A stretch of 64,000 nt of DNA from NCBI RefSeq assembly GCF_019456655.1, contig NZ_CP080332.1, forward strand, positions 868,001-932,000, in the 5' to 3' direction. Position numbers and translations under genes: made by a program. The notes beneath the pieces are model-generated. The model saw only the letters and a program-made list of their open reading frames with translations, was not told where the DNA came from and made no database searches. Positions 1 through 10,697 of the stretch are shown here, piece by piece. The first letter of the stretch is position 1, and the number at the start of each line of letters is the position of its first letter. Origin of the DNA: Mycolicibacterium diernhoferi. GTDB taxonomy: Bacteria; Actinomycetota; Actinomycetes; Mycobacteriales; Mycobacteriaceae.

Positions 1-1
1 G

Positions 2-3000
2 CCGAAGGCGTCCACGGCATCTGCCGGGGTCAGCGTGCTGGGTACCGTCAGCATCGCCGGCAGGAGCTACGACGGCTACATCAGTGCCGATGGCACCCGC
101 GCGCTGGTGTCCACGGTGACCGGCGACGACGAGACCGGCTACACCACGACTTTCACGTTGGTGAACGCGACCAGTGGCACCAAGCTGGGGAACGCCGTGT
201 CGTTGGCGGGCGAGTCGGATTGGCTGGCCTTCACTGAGGACAGCAGCAAGGCCGTGGTGACCACCTACACCTGGGATGATGAAACCGAGACCGTGATCAC
301 TCGGGTAGCGGTCATCAACGCCACCAACGGAACTCGGGTGGGATCGGTCCTGACGTTGGCCGGCTCGATCGACGACGGGGACTCGCTGCAGTTCACGAAC
401 AACGACACCCGCGCAGTCCTCATCACCCACAGTTATGAGTACGACGACGATACCGGCGAGAGTTTCGACAAGACCCGGATCACCGTGGTCAACCTCACCA
501 ATGGGACGAGGGCCGGCAGCACATGGGTCTTCGGTAGCCCAGATGTGGACTACAGCTTCGTCTCTCCGGTGGTGTGGGAGTTCAACGCCGATCGCAGTCG
601 GGTGGTGGTCACCGCCACGGCCATCGGCGAGTTTGGCGATCCTCTCACTGAGGTGCACATCATCAACACTTCTACCGGTACCAAGGTCGGGGCCGGGTTG
701 ACGGCCAATGGATTCAGCTACAGCCCAACGCAACTCAGTGCCGACGGGACCCGCGCTGTGTTTGCCTATACGGACAACAGCCAGTCGTCAGGTGTGGTGG
801 TCCTGAACCTGATTACCGGGGCGCAGATCGGTAACACGCTCACTGTGGAGGGACAGGCCGCCGCGCAACTGAACTCCAACGGTAGCCGGGTCATCATCAA
901 CTCGGCCTACTTCGACCCCTCCGACGGCTCGGCAGTTGCCAGAATTTCGGTTTTCAATGCGTCGACCGGCGTGCAGATCGGCAGCACGGTCTCAGTCGCC
1001 GGGGCGGGTGCGCTCCTGCCGGCGCAGTTCAACGCCGACGAGACCCGGGCCATCATCACGGCATACATCTTTGACGAAGAGGCCGAAGGTCAAATCGGCG
1101 GAGTCCGCATCGTCGTGATCGATACGGCGACGGGTGCACAGGTGGGTAACGCGGTCAGTGTGGCCGGTAGGCCGGTCGGACTTGATACTTCGGACCCGGA
1201 GAACTTCCAGTTGCCCTGGGCGACGTGGATCAGTCCGAACGGCACCCGTGCGCTCGTCACGACAATCGACGAAGACAAGACCAATGTTGCGGTCATCAAC
1301 ACCACCACCGGTCTGCAACTCGGCACCACGCTGGCACTGACCGGAACGATCGAGTACACAAACGTGGGTGGCGAACTCCTGGTCGAGCCACCGGCGTTCA
1401 GTGACGATGGCAGTCGTATCTTCCTGTCGACCTTCACAAGTGGAAGTACGCGTTTCACCATCCTGAACACTGCGACTGGCGCGCAGGTCGGCACCACCGT
1501 GACGCTGGCCGGTGGCTTGTCGGACTGGGGTTACGAGTACACCACTGTTCTTGCCGGCGATCGGGCGGCGTTCCTCACCTTCGACGGTGACGACGAGACC
1601 GGGTACACCACCCGAATGGCGATTGTGAACACGGTTACCGGCGCGCAACTCGGCAGCACCCGAACCTTCACCGGAAGTTGGGTCGCCTCCGCGACGTTCG
1701 GGGTTGAGGGCACCCGCATCACGGTTGGGGTCCGCACAGCCAGTACGGAAACGACGGACGCAACGCTCAACATCTCGGTGTTCGATACATCAACCGGTGC
1801 CCAGGTCGGAACCACTCTCGCATTCAGTGGAAGCGAAGACGCTTGGGTCATCTGGGATGCTGACGCGGACCGAGCACTGGCTTTCACCAGTGCCGGCAGC
1901 ACGAGCAGCGTCGACGCCATCGATCTGGCCACCGGGACACGGATCGGCAGCACACTGAACCTCAGCGGAAATGTGTGGACGACATCGATCAACTTCGACG
2001 GCACCCGCGCCGTCGCTGCGCTCAGGAATGCGAACGGCACCACCACGGTCAGCACCCTGCAAATCTCCCGAGACGGAAACCCGCCCGCCAACGGCGCAGT
2101 CACCAACGTGTCGACCAACCCGACCACCGGAGTGGTGACCGGCACCGTAAGCGCGACGGACCCCGACGGCGACGCGCTAACATACAGCGGACCCGCGACG
2201 ACCGACAAGGGCACGCTGTCGGTCAACCCGTCCACCGGGGCGTTCACCTTCAGCCCTACCGCCGCCGCCCGGCACGCCGCGTTGACCAGTGATATCGCAG
2301 CCAAGACCGAAACGTTCACGGTCCGCGTCACTGACACAAAGGGCAACGTGCTCAATGTCCCGGTGACCGTGACGATCCAGCCGGGCAGCAACGCCAACCC
2401 TGCGAGCGTGAATGCCTCTGTGGGAATACCGAATGCGGTGACCGGTGTGGCGACCGGAACGTTTACGGCATCCGATGCCGACGGTGACACCCTGACGTTC
2501 AGTGCGCCGACCGCCACGGCAAAGGGTGGCGCGCTGTATATCTCGGGAAGTTCGTTCACCTACGTGCCGACCGAAGCCGCCCGGATCGCCGCCGGCGCTA
2601 CAGGTGCTCCCGCTTCGGCCAAGCAGGACAGCTTCACCGTCACCGTCACCGATGGTCATGGTGGATCTGCGACGAAACTGGTCACCCTCACCATCGCACC
2701 GAAGTCCACTGGTACGCCGACGACGGTGACCACAGTGGGGACGGTCACCGTCGATGGCTCTGCGCAGGCGGCATATCTCAATCCCAGCGGTAGCAGGGCA
2801 GTGATTGCGACAGTGAGTAGCGGTCTCGATTCAGTCACCTTCACGGTGATCAACACCCTCACCGGCTCGAAGGTGGGCAACACCGTGACACTGGCCGGCA
2901 CGGTGCCGAGGTCGGTGCAGTTCAGCGAGGACGGCAGCCGTGCGGTGCTGGTCGTCGGGGAAGAGGCCTTCGGCGAAGCCACTGTTGCCTTGGTGAATAC

Positions 3001-4384
3001 GGTCACCGGCACTCAATTGGGCGGCACGTTCTCCGTTCTGAACGATGCGGGTCCCTTCCTGGGGAACCCCGCCCAACTGAATGCCGACGGCACCCGACTC
3101 GCCATCGTCAGCATCGACCTGGGCAGTGGTGGTACGCCGTTGTCCAGGGTGCGCCTGATCAACACCGGGAACGGTGCGGTGGTGTACGACTCCAACAGCG
3201 TCTCCGGTACGGCTTCGGCCGTGGCCTTCAGTGGGGATGGCAAGGTGGCTGCGTCGGTCCTCAGCGATGGCGTCGAAAGCACGGTCAGGTTCCTCAACGC
3301 GACGACGGGTGCGCAGATCGGTGCGCCTCTGACCACTACCGGGTACAGCGTTGCGTCGCTGAACCACAACGGCTCCAAGGCGGTGGTCACCGATTACGAG
3401 TTGAACAGCGACACCACCTTCGGTTCGCGGGTGGCGCTGTACACCGTCGGTGGCAGCCAGATCGGTACCACGATCGTGATCCCGGGCTTGCTGGCCATGG
3501 TGCCGGCCTCGTTCAGTTCGGATGGAACCCGCGCGGCCGTCACGGTATTCGCTGTCGAAACTGACGACAACGACTTACCCACTTACCGAACTGGACTGGT
3601 CCTCCTCAACACGTCGACCGGTGCTCAGGTGGGCTCAACGATCCTCGTCAGTGGCTTCCCGGGCACGTTGTCCGAGAATGCGACTTTCACTGGAGCGTCG
3701 TTCAACAGCTCGGGGACCCGGGTGCTGCTGACAACCAGTGGAGCCGCATTTACTGAAGACGTCTTCGAATCGGACGTCGTGACGATCGTGGTCGATGCGA
3801 TCACGGGCGTACAAGTGGGTGACACGATCACAGCGTCGGGCAGTCAGGTCGAGACCAGGTTCAGCGATGACGGCACCAGGGTTCTGGTGGTAACCCGCAT
3901 GCAGGACGACAGCGGCATGTTCACGACGCATGCCTCGCTGATCGATACCGTCACCGGCACGGTCAGCTACGAACTCGACAGCAGCGGCACGTTCCCGGTC
4001 GGAGTTCATCTGAGCGCGGATGGTGCTCGGCTTCTGGTGGCGGAGTATGACGGTGAGGTCACTACGGTGTCGTTGCTGAACTCGATTACCGGCAATCAGA
4101 TCGGCAGCACCGAGACCATCGCGGGTATCTCGGGGGATCGCCTGCAGTTCAGTGCGGACGGGAATCTGGTGGTGGTCACCACGGTGGAGTCGGACGGGGA
4201 CACTGCGCGGCTGGTCGTCATCGACACCGTGACGGGCACTCAGATCGGAGGCACCGTAATTCTGGCCGGGACTCCGACATTTGCAGCGCGAATCAGTGAC
4301 GACGGTGCGACGATCTTCGCCTCGACTGTGGAAGTCGTTGCAGGTGAAGCCGTCTCGACGGCAAAGGTCCTGAAGATCACCTAA
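2..4384 (+). CDS. Giant repeat protein, propeller-like repeats around two VCBS/cadherin-like domains (5' partial)
   Basis: The reading frame is open from base 2, so the gene begins upstream of the window; the first internal start is GTG at 35. At least 1449 residues are visible. About 12 repeats of ~50 residues come first, each with a strand like 'INTxTGxQVGxTVTLAG' followed by 'F(S/N)xDGTRAVV'. Two VCBS/cadherin-like domains follow (about residues 690-900, with 'DPDGDALTY' and 'DADGDTLTF' motifs), then about 10 more repeats. The repeats resemble YVTN/WD-type propeller blades. Such proteins are normally secreted or surface-exposed; the signal peptide would lie outside the window. No catalytic motif is visible. 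The gene is not part of the conserved Rv0457c-Rv0510 backbone. A related VCBS-type domain occurs in the protein at 47233. The function is unknown; adhesion or matrix binding is a guess. Confidence 0.8.
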   Translation, partial: PKASTASAGVSVLGTVSIAGRSYDGYISADGTRALVSTVTGDDETGYTTTFTLVNATSGTKLGNAVSLAGESDWLAFTEDSSKAVVTTYTWDDETETVITRVAVINATNGTRVGSVLTLAGSIDDGDSLQFTNNDTRAVLITHSYEYDDDTGESFDKTRITVVNLTNGTRAGSTWVFGSPDVDYSFVSPVVWEFNADRSRVVVTATAIGEFGDPLTEVHIINTSTGTKVGAGLTANGFSYSPTQLSADGTRAVFAYTDNSQSSGVVVLNLITGAQIGNTLTVEGQAAAQLNSNGSRVIINSAYFDPSDGSAVARISVFNASTGVQIGSTVSVAGAGALLPAQFNADETRAIITAYIFDEEAEGQIGGVRIVVIDTATGAQVGNAVSVAGRPVGLDTSDPENFQLPWATWISPNGTRALVTTIDEDKTNVAVINTTTGLQLGTTLALTGTIEYTNVGGELLVEPPAFSDDGSRIFLSTFTSGSTRFTILNTATGAQVGTTVTLAGGLSDWGYEYTTVLAGDRAAFLTFDGDDETGYTTRMAIVNTVTGAQLGSTRTFTGSWVASATFGVEGTRITVGVRTASTETTDATLNISVFDTSTGAQVGTTLAFSGSEDAWVIWDADADRALAFTSAGSTSSVDAIDLATGTRIGSTLNLSGNVWTTSINFDGTRAVAALRNANGTTTVSTLQISRDGNPPANGAVTNVSTNPTTGVVTGTVSATDPDGDALTYSGPATTDKGTLSVNPSTGAFTFSPTAAARHAALTSDIAAKTETFTVRVTDTKGNVLNVPVTVTIQPGSNANPASVNASVGIPNAVTGVATGTFTASDADGDTLTFSAPTATAKGGALYISGSSFTYVPTEAARIAAGATGAPASAKQDSFTVTVTDGHGGSATKLVTLTIAPKSTGTPTTVTTVGTVTVDGSAQAAYLNPSGSRAVIATVSSGLDSVTFTVINTLTGSKVGNTVTLAGTVPRSVQFSEDGSRAVLVVGEEAFGEATVALVNTVTGTQLGGTFSVLNDAGPFLGNPAQLNADGTRLAIVSIDLGSGGTPLSRVRLINTGNGAVVYDSNSVSGTASAVAFSGDGKVAASVLSDGVESTVRFLNATTGAQIGAPLTTTGYSVASLNHNGSKAVVTDYELNSDTTFGSRVALYTVGGSQIGTTIVIPGLLAMVPASFSSDGTRAAVTVFAVETDDNDLPTYRTGLVLLNTSTGAQVGSTILVSGFPGTLSENATFTGASFNSSGTRVLLTTSGAAFTEDVFESDVVTIVVDAITGVQVGDTITASGSQVETRFSDDGTRVLVVTRMQDDSGMFTTHASLIDTVTGTVSYELDSSGTFPVGVHLSADGARLLVAEYDGEVTTVSLLNSITGNQIGSTETIAGISGDRLQFSADGNLVVVTTVESDGDTARLVVIDTVTGTQIGGTVILAGTPTFAARISDDGATIFASTVEVVAGEAVSTAKVLKIT

Positions 4385-4403
4385 ACCCTCGGAGGACGAG
4401 AAT

Positions 4404-4435
4404 CATCGGGGCCTGAACAGTTTCAGGCCCCGATG
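4404..4435. terminator. Bidirectional hairpin terminator
   Basis: A perfect 14-bp stem (CATCGGGGCCTGAA with TTCAGGCCCCGATG) has a 4-nt loop. It lies between two convergent genes and overlaps the last codons of the peptidase gene. There is no long T-run, as is usual in mycobacteria. Confidence 0.75.
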
Positions 4436-6417
4436 GTCTTCCACAGATACCGGTAGATCAACGCGGAACGGAACGCGGCCTGCGAATTGTCGGCCGCGCC
4501 TCCGTGCCCGCCCTCGATGTTCTCGTAGTAGCTCACCGGGTGACCGGCCGCCTCCAAGGCCGCCGTCATCTTGCGGGCATGCCCCGGGTGCACCCGGTCA
4601 TCTCGGGTGGAGGTGGTGATCAGGATCGGGGGATAGCGGCGATCGGCCGAGATGTTCTGGTACGGCGAGTATTTCGAGATGAACTCCCAGTCGGCCGGAT
4701 CGTCGGGGTTGCCGTACTCGGCCACCCAGGACGCCCCGGCCAGCAGCAGGTGGAAGCGCTTCATGTCCAGCAGCGGCACGCTGCACACCAGCGCGCCGAA
4801 CAGTTCCGGGTAGCGGGTCAGCATGATGCCCATCAGCAGACCGCCGTTGCTGCCGCCCTGGGCGCCCAGCCGGGCCACCGTGGTGACACCGCGATCCACC
4901 AGATCCTTTGCCACCGCGGCGAAATCCTCGTCCACCAGGTGACGCCCCTCGCGCATCGCCTGGGTGTGCCAGCTCGGCCCGTACTCACCGCCGCCGCGGA
5001 TGTTGGCCAGCACATAGGTTCCGCCGCGCGCCAGCCACAGCCGGCCGAGCACGCCGTCGTACCCCGGCGTCCGGGACACCTCGAAGCCGCCGTACCCGCC
5101 GAGCAGCGTCGGCCCGTCCGACCCGGGCCTGCCGACCACGAAGTAGGGCACCCGGGTGCCGTCGGCGGAGGTCGCGAAATGCTGGGAGACCTCGATACCG
5201 GTCGCGTCGAAGAAGCCGGGAGCCTGCTTCACCGGCGTGACCGGTCCGTCCGGCGTGCCGTGCAGCAGCTGCGACGGAGTCACGAAGCCACTTGAATCCA
5301 GGAAGATCTCGTCGCCGTACGAATCGGCGGCCACGATCACGGTGTTCGTGTTCGCGGGAACACCGTCGAGATCCTCGGCCGTCCACCCACCCGGGGTGAA
5401 GATCTGCACCCGGCTGGCCACATCGGCGAGGGTGACCACGACGAGCTTGTCCCGCGTCCACGAGTACTGATGCAGGCTGGTCCGGGCGTCCGGCTCGAAC
5501 ACCACCGTGAGGTTCCGGGCGCCCGCGACGAACTCGGCGTAGCTCGCGGCCAGCAGTGAACCGGCCGCGTACTCGTCCCAGTCGGTGCGCAGCTCGATCA
5601 GCAGCCAGTCGTGATGCACCGACACGGTGGCATCGGTGGGGGCGTCGATGCGCAGCAACTCATCGCCGCGCAGTTCGTAGATCTCGTCGTTGAAGAAGTC
5701 GACGGCCCGGCTGATCATGGTCCGCTCGAAACCCGGGGTGCGGTCCACCGAGGCCGCCACGATCACATCGGCCTGCTCGCCCGCGAACACCTGCACGGCA
5801 TCCGCCAACGCGGTGCCGCGCCGCCACCGCTTGACCAGCCGGGCATAACCCGAATCCGTCAGCGATCCGGCACCGAAGTCGGTGCCCACCAGCACGGTGT
5901 CCTCGTCCTCCCAGCAGATCTGGGTCTTGGCCTCCGGGAGTTCGAAGCCGCCGGACATGAATTCCTGCGTCTGCATGTCGAATTCGCGCACCACGACGGC
6001 GTCGGCACCCCCGCGCGAGAGGCTGATCAGGGCCCGCGAATGGTCGGGCTCGATGACATCGGCGCCCGCCCACACCCAGTTCGTGTCGTCGGCTCGGGCG
6101 AGCTCGTCGACATCGATGACCACCTCCCAGTCCGGGGCGTCGGTCAGGTAGCTGTCCAGCGTGGTCCGCCGCCACAACCCGCGCGGATTGGCCTCGTCGC
6201 GCCAGAAGTTGTAGAGGTGCTCCCCGCGCCGGCGCACATAGGGGATGCGGGCGTCGGTATCGAGGACCTCCAGCGCCTCGGCGCGCATCGCCTCGAACTC
6301 CTCGTCGCCGAGGTCGGACAGCGTCGGGTCATTGTGTCGGCGCACCCAGTCCAGGGCGTCGTCACCGGTCACGTCTTCGAGCCAGAGGTACGGGTCGGCA
6401 GGGTCTACGGAAGCCAC
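4423..6417 (-). CDS. Prolyl oligopeptidase family serine peptidase (S9A), Rv0457c-like
   Basis: This 664-residue protein has the S9A layout: an N-terminal seven-bladed propeller (about 1-400) that gates a C-terminal alpha/beta-hydrolase domain. The nucleophile is Ser523 in GGSNGG, the acid lies in the DDRVHPGH segment (about 606-607), and the base is His638 in EGGHGG. The family cleaves short peptides after proline, usually in the cytosol, and no signal peptide is visible. The start is GTG at 6417; only a poor -10 (TAAGAA) precedes it. The gene converges on the giant repeat gene across a shared hairpin and diverges from the DUF779 gene. In M. tuberculosis the orthologue also sits next to the DUF779 gene region. 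Confidence 0.92.
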   Translation of the reverse strand: MASVDPADPYLWLEDVTGDDALDWVRRHNDPTLSDLGDEEFEAMRAEALEVLDTDARIPYVRRRGEHLYNFWRDEANPRGLWRRTTLDSYLTDAPDWEVVIDVDELARADDTNWVWAGADVIEPDHSRALISLSRGGADAVVVREFDMQTQEFMSGGFELPEAKTQICWEDEDTVLVGTDFGAGSLTDSGYARLVKRWRRGTALADAVQVFAGEQADVIVAASVDRTPGFERTMISRAVDFFNDEIYELRGDELLRIDAPTDATVSVHHDWLLIELRTDWDEYAAGSLLAASYAEFVAGARNLTVVFEPDARTSLHQYSWTRDKLVVVTLADVASRVQIFTPGGWTAEDLDGVPANTNTVIVAADSYGDEIFLDSSGFVTPSQLLHGTPDGPVTPVKQAPGFFDATGIEVSQHFATSADGTRVPYFVVGRPGSDGPTLLGGYGGFEVSRTPGYDGVLGRLWLARGGTYVLANIRGGGEYGPSWHTQAMREGRHLVDEDFAAVAKDLVDRGVTTVARLGAQGGSNGGLLMGIMLTRYPELFGALVCSVPLLDMKRFHLLLAGASWVAEYGNPDDPADWEFISKYSPYQNISADRRYPPILITTSTRDDRVHPGHARKMTAALEAAGHPVSYYENIEGGHGGAADNSQAAFRSALIYRYLWKTIGA

Positions 6418-6438
6418 CAGACATTCTTACCGTGCGCG

Positions 6439-6444
6439 TAGCCT
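6439..6444 (+). promoter_or_regulatory. -10 box of leaderless DUF779 gene
   Basis: TAGCCT lies 6 nt before ATG 6451, which fits SigA-type transcription beginning at the start codon. Confidence 0.6.
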
Positions 6445-6450
6445 GAAATC

Positions 6451-6939
6451 ATGACCAGCCGAGTCCTGATCACCGCGGCTGCCGCGGATCTGCTGCAGTC
6501 GTTGCAGAACCGGCACGGCGCCTTGATGTTTCACCAGTCCGGCGGATGTTGTGATGGATCCTCGCCGATGTGTTACCCGAACGGCGACTTCATCGTGGGG
6601 GATCGCGACGTTCTGCTGGGCATCCTCGACGTCGGCGACGGGGTCCCGGTGTGGATCTCCGGACCGCAGTTCGAAGCCTGGAAGCACACCCAGTTGATCA
6701 TCGATGTGGTGCCGGGCCGCGGCGGGGGATTCAGCCTGGAGTCCCCCGAGGGCATGCGCTTCCTGAGTCGTGGCCGGGTGTACTCCGAGCAGGAGAACAC
6801 CGACCTGGCGGCGCAGCCGCCGATCACCGGCGCCCAGTACGAGGCCGGCGCGCGGCCGGAGCACAAGGGCACCCGCATCGTCGACGAGGCCTCCGAGGAA
6901 GCGGCGCTGGCCTGCGCGATCCCGGACCGCGCCGGCTAG
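6451..6939 (+). CDS. DUF779 domain protein (Rv0459-like)
   Basis: This 162-residue cytosolic protein matches DUF779 over about residues 1-120, including the Cys-rich SGGCCDGSSPMC segment. In many bacteria DUF779 genes adjoin aldehyde dehydrogenase genes, as Rv0458-Rv0459 do in M. tuberculosis; here no aldehyde dehydrogenase is adjacent. The last ~40 residues extend beyond the usual family length and are acidic and low in complexity. The start is supported by a -10 box 6 nt upstream. The biochemical role is not established. Confidence 0.85.
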   Translation: MTSRVLITAAAADLLQSLQNRHGALMFHQSGGCCDGSSPMCYPNGDFIVGDRDVLLGILDVGDGVPVWISGPQFEAWKHTQLIIDVVPGRGGGFSLESPEGMRFLSRGRVYSEQENTDLAAQPPITGAQYEAGARPEHKGTRIVDEASEEAALACAIPDRAG

Positions 6940-6942
6940 CAC

Positions 6943-7809
6943 TCAGCCCTTCTCGAGGGTGAACTGCACGACGTCGGTCTGGCGGGCCCGGAACAACTTG
7001 GCGCAGCCGGTCAGGTACTTCATGTAGCGGTCGTAGACCTCTTGGGACTGGATCTCGATCGCCTCGTCGCGGCGGGCCTGCAGGGACTCCGCCCAGGTAT
7101 CCAGGGTGCGGGCATAGTGCAGGCGCAGCGACTGCTCGCGGGTCAGGGTGAACCCACCCTCGGCGGACTTCTCCTGCACCATCTCGATCGACGGCAACCG
7201 GCCGCCCGGGAAGATCTCGGTGATGATGAACTTCACGAACCGGGCCAGTTCGAACGTCACCGGGATGCCGTTCTCGGCGGCCTTCGCGGGATTGAACGCG
7301 CAGATCGTGTGCAGCAGCATCACCCCGTCCGGAGGCAGCGCGTCGTAGGCCATCCGGAAGAAGTCCGGGTACCGGTCGAAGCCGAAGTGCTCGAAGGCGC
7401 CGATCGAGACGATCCGGTCCACCGGCTCGTCGAACTGCTCCCAGCCCTGTAGCAGCACCCGCCGGTCCCGTGGCGAATCGATCGCGTCGAAGGTCTGTTG
7501 TACGTGGGCGGCCTGATTCTTGGACAACGTCAGGCCGATGACGTTGACGTCGTAGCGCTCGATGGCGCGTCGCATGGTCGCACCCCAACCGCAGCCGATA
7601 TCCAGCAGCGTCATCCCGGGTTGCAAGCCCAGCTTGCCCAGCGCCAGGTCGATCTTCGCCAGCTGGGCCTCTTCCAGCGTCATGTCCTCGCGCTCGAAGT
7701 AGGCGCAACTGTAGGTCCGGGTACGGTCCAGGAACAGTGCGAAGAACTCGTCCGACAGGTCGTAGTGGGCCTGAACGTCCTCGAAATGCGGTACCAGCTT
7801 TTCCGGCAT
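6943..7809 (-). CDS. Mycolic acid cyclopropane synthase / methyltransferase (CmaA1/PcaA type)
   Basis: This 288-residue SAM-dependent methyltransferase belongs to the CmaA/MmaA/PcaA family, which modifies meromycolate chains by cyclopropanation or methyl branching. The SAM loop [10 protein letters not shown] is near residue 72. The segments [29 protein letters not shown] and [10 protein letters not shown] are typical of true cyclopropane synthases rather than the UmaA branch. It starts at ATG 7809 and converges on the DUF779 gene with only 3 bp between them. M. tuberculosis has two small membrane-protein genes at this position (Rv0460, Rv0461), so the placement is lineage-specific. The exact substrate position cannot be read from sequence. 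Confidence 0.9.
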   Translation of the reverse strand: MPEKLVPHFEDVQAHYDLSDEFFALFLDRTRTYSCAYFEREDMTLEEAQLAKIDLALGKLGLQPGMTLLDIGCGWGATMRRAIERYDVNVIGLTLSKNQAAHVQQTFDAIDSPRDRRVLLQGWEQFDEPVDRIVSIGAFEHFGFDRYPDFFRMAYDALPPDGVMLLHTICAFNPAKAAENGIPVTFELARFVKFIITEIFPGGRLPSIEMVQEKSAEGGFTLTREQSLRLHYARTLDTWAESLQARRDEAIEIQSQEVYDRYMKYLTGCAKLFRARQTDVVQFTLEKG

Positions 7810-7897
7810 GGATGAATCCCCCCCTCGATGGGTCCGGGTAGGCGCCGGAGCCCGAACGCGGTTACCCAGACCGGTTCGCGAACAAACACATGCCCGA

Positions 7898-7903
7898 TAG
7901 GGT
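7898..7903 (+). promoter_or_regulatory. -10 box of leaderless lpdC
   Basis: TAGGGT lies 7 nt before GTG 7911. It also overlaps the extra codons that an ATG at 7890 would add, so it decides the start. Confidence 0.6.
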
Positions 7904-7910
7904 GGTATCC

Positions 7911-9305
<1,395 letters not shown>

Positions 9306-9310
9306 CGCGC

Positions 9311-9586
9311 GTGCCGTCCAGGGCCGTAGTGGTGGCCGCCATCAGCGGTCTGGTGATCGGGCACATGCTGTGGCTGCTCGCCATCACGCTGGCGATCGAC
9401 ACCAGCGATGTGAGTTTCTGGGTGCTCATCGCCTCCGCGGTGATCGTGGTGTCGGCCGCGGCGGTGGGCTGGCTGGGCTGGCGCGCCTACCAGCGCAAGG
9501 ACCAGGTGTGGACGGCGTTCCTGTGGAGCGTGCCGGTCGCCCCGGTACTGCTGACGCTGACCGTGCTGGGCGTGACGTATCTCTGA
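9311..9586 (+). CDS. Small membrane protein (Rv0463-like)
   Basis: This 91-residue protein starts at GTG 9311, 5 bp after lpdC, so it is probably cotranscribed. It has three hydrophobic segments (about residues 5-25, 29-50 and 65-88) separated by short basic loops (WRAYQRKDQ). It corresponds in position and size to Rv0463. No catalytic motif is visible. The IS481-type element begins 24 bp past its stop. Confidence 0.75.
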   Translation: MPSRAVVVAAISGLVIGHMLWLLAITLAIDTSDVSFWVLIASAVIVVSAAAVGWLGWRAYQRKDQVWTAFLWSVPVAPVLLTLTVLGVTYL

Positions 9587-9603
9587 GGCCCGCCGGACCG
9601 CTG

Positions 9604-9609
9604 ACTAGT
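9604..9609. repeat. Target-site duplication ACTAGT, left copy
   Basis: The 6-bp ACTAGT flanks the left end of the insertion sequence and matches the copy at 10698-10703. It fits the NCTAGN target reported for IS481. On the minus strand it supplies the transposase stop codon TAG (9605-9607). Confidence 0.8.
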
Positions 9610-10591
9610 TGTACTGACCTGAGAGGTTAGGTACGCGGGTGGCAGGTGGTTCGCCGCCGAGTGCGGTGTGGCCGCGGTGGTAATTGTAGGTGTGTAGCCA
9701 GCGTGGATACTCGGCGCAGCGTTCAGCGTCGCTGGTGTAGAGCCGGGCGTAGGCCCATTCGTCGGCCAGGGTGCGGTGGAAGCGTTCGACCTTGCCGTTG
9801 GTTTGCGGCCTGTAGGGGCGGGTGCGGCGATGTTCGACGTCGCCGAGTGCGTCCCGGAAAGCGTGTGATCGGTAGCAGGAACCGTTGTCGGTCAACACTT
9901 TACGAACAGTGATCCCGCACTCGTTGAACCAGGCGTTAGCGCGTAGCCAAAACGCGGCGGCGGTCTCTTTGCGTTCATCGGTGAGCAGCTCGCTATAAAC
10001 CAGTCGTGAGTGTGCATCTATCGCGGTGTGCAGAAAGTGGTAGCCGCGCACCAACCGGCGATTGCGGTGTTGGCCGGCCCCTCTGCTTGCCTGTGCGTTG
10101 CGATTGCCCACGCTGCGCCCTTGCATCCGCCATCCACCGCCGGCGGGGACCTTACCGACCTTCTTGACATCGACATGGACCAGTTCACCGACGGCTGTGG
10201 TGTTGATCCGTCGGATGACCCTGCCGGTGGGGCGGTCCAGCCAGCGCAGGCGCGCGATCCCGTAGCGGGTCAGCACCCGGTGCACAGTCGAAGGATGGAT
10301 GCCTAACAGATAGCCGATCTGGGCTGGGCCCCAACGACGGATGACTCGGACCTTGATGATTCGCCGCTCGGTGCGGGTGGGTGTCTGATTGGGGCTGTGG
10401 TGCGGTCGTGAGCTGCGATCGGCCATGCCGGCCGGTCCCAGTTCGCGATACCTGCTGGCCCAACGCTGGGCAGTGGTGACCGCGACCTGAAACCGCTCGG
10501 CGGCCCGGCGCAGCGACCAGCCGTCCTCGACAACACAACGAGCCAGCCGCAGACGACCGGTTTCTGACAATGGGGCATTACGGTGGGACAC
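9605..10591 (-). CDS. IS481-family transposase
   Basis: A 328-residue DDE transposase. An N-terminal helix-turn-helix (SLRRAAERFQVAVTTAQRW) is followed by an rve integrase core: first Asp in TAIDAHSRLVY, second in VLTDNGSCY, Glu in GKVERFHRTL. GTG 10591 is chosen because GGAGG lies 7 nt upstream; an upstream in-frame GTG at 10639 has no such site. The frame is intact, so the element may be active. The stop codon lies outside the inverted repeat, inside the duplicated target. The ribosome site can be locked in a 13-bp hairpin (10592-10604 with 10639-10651). Confidence 0.93.
   Translation of the reverse strand: MSHRNAPLSETGRLRLARCVVEDGWSLRRAAERFQVAVTTAQRWASRYRELGPAGMADRSSRPHHSPNQTPTRTERRIIKVRVIRRWGPAQIGYLLGIHPSTVHRVLTRYGIARLRWLDRPTGRVIRRINTTAVGELVHVDVKKVGKVPAGGGWRMQGRSVGNRNAQASRGAGQHRNRRLVRGYHFLHTAIDAHSRLVYSELLTDERKETAAAFWLRANAWFNECGITVRKVLTDNGSCYRSHAFRDALGDVEHRRTRPYRPQTNGKVERFHRTLADEWAYARLYTSDAERCAEYPRWLHTYNYHRGHTALGGEPPATRVPNLSGQYN
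9610..9635. repeat. IS left inverted repeat
   Basis: Begins TGTACTGACC and contains GTTAGGTACG; pairs with 10672-10697. Confidence 0.85.
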
Positions 10592-10651
10592 GAAGACCTC
10601 CGAGAGAGTTGGTGCGTTCCTAGACAGCTCGCACTTCACTCGGAGGTCTTC
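10592..10651 (-). promoter_or_regulatory. Hairpin that can mask the transposase ribosome-binding site
   Basis: GAAGACCTCCGAG at 10592-10604 is exactly complementary to CTCGGAGGTCTTC at 10639-10651. On a minus-strand transcript that starts outside the element, the 3' arm would contain the GGAGG site directly before GTG 10591. A transcript starting inside the 34-nt loop would leave the site free. Confidence 0.55.
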
Positions 10652-10671
10652 TCCATGTCACCACGCCACGC

Positions 10672-10697
10672 CGTACCTAACGTCCGTGGTCAGTACA
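10672..10697. repeat. IS right inverted repeat
   Basis: Inverted partner of 9610-9635; read inward it begins TGTACTGACC. Confidence 0.85.

Larger units (their letters stand above)
9610..10697 (-). mobile_element. Intact IS481-family insertion sequence (1088 bp)
   Basis: Terminal inverted repeats span 9610-9635 and 10672-10697. Both begin TGTACTGACC and share GTTAGGTACG after a 6-nt divergent core, giving about 22 of 26 matches. The element is flanked by ACTAGT direct repeats and holds one transposase gene. It sits between the Rv0463 and Rv0464c homologues, which are adjacent in M. tuberculosis, so it is an insertion into the conserved backbone. Confidence 0.92.

Noticed and set aside
7890..7910. 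Upstream ATG start for lpdC
   Set aside because: It overlaps the -10 box TAGGGT, and the 464-residue length from GTG 7911 equals the known enzyme.
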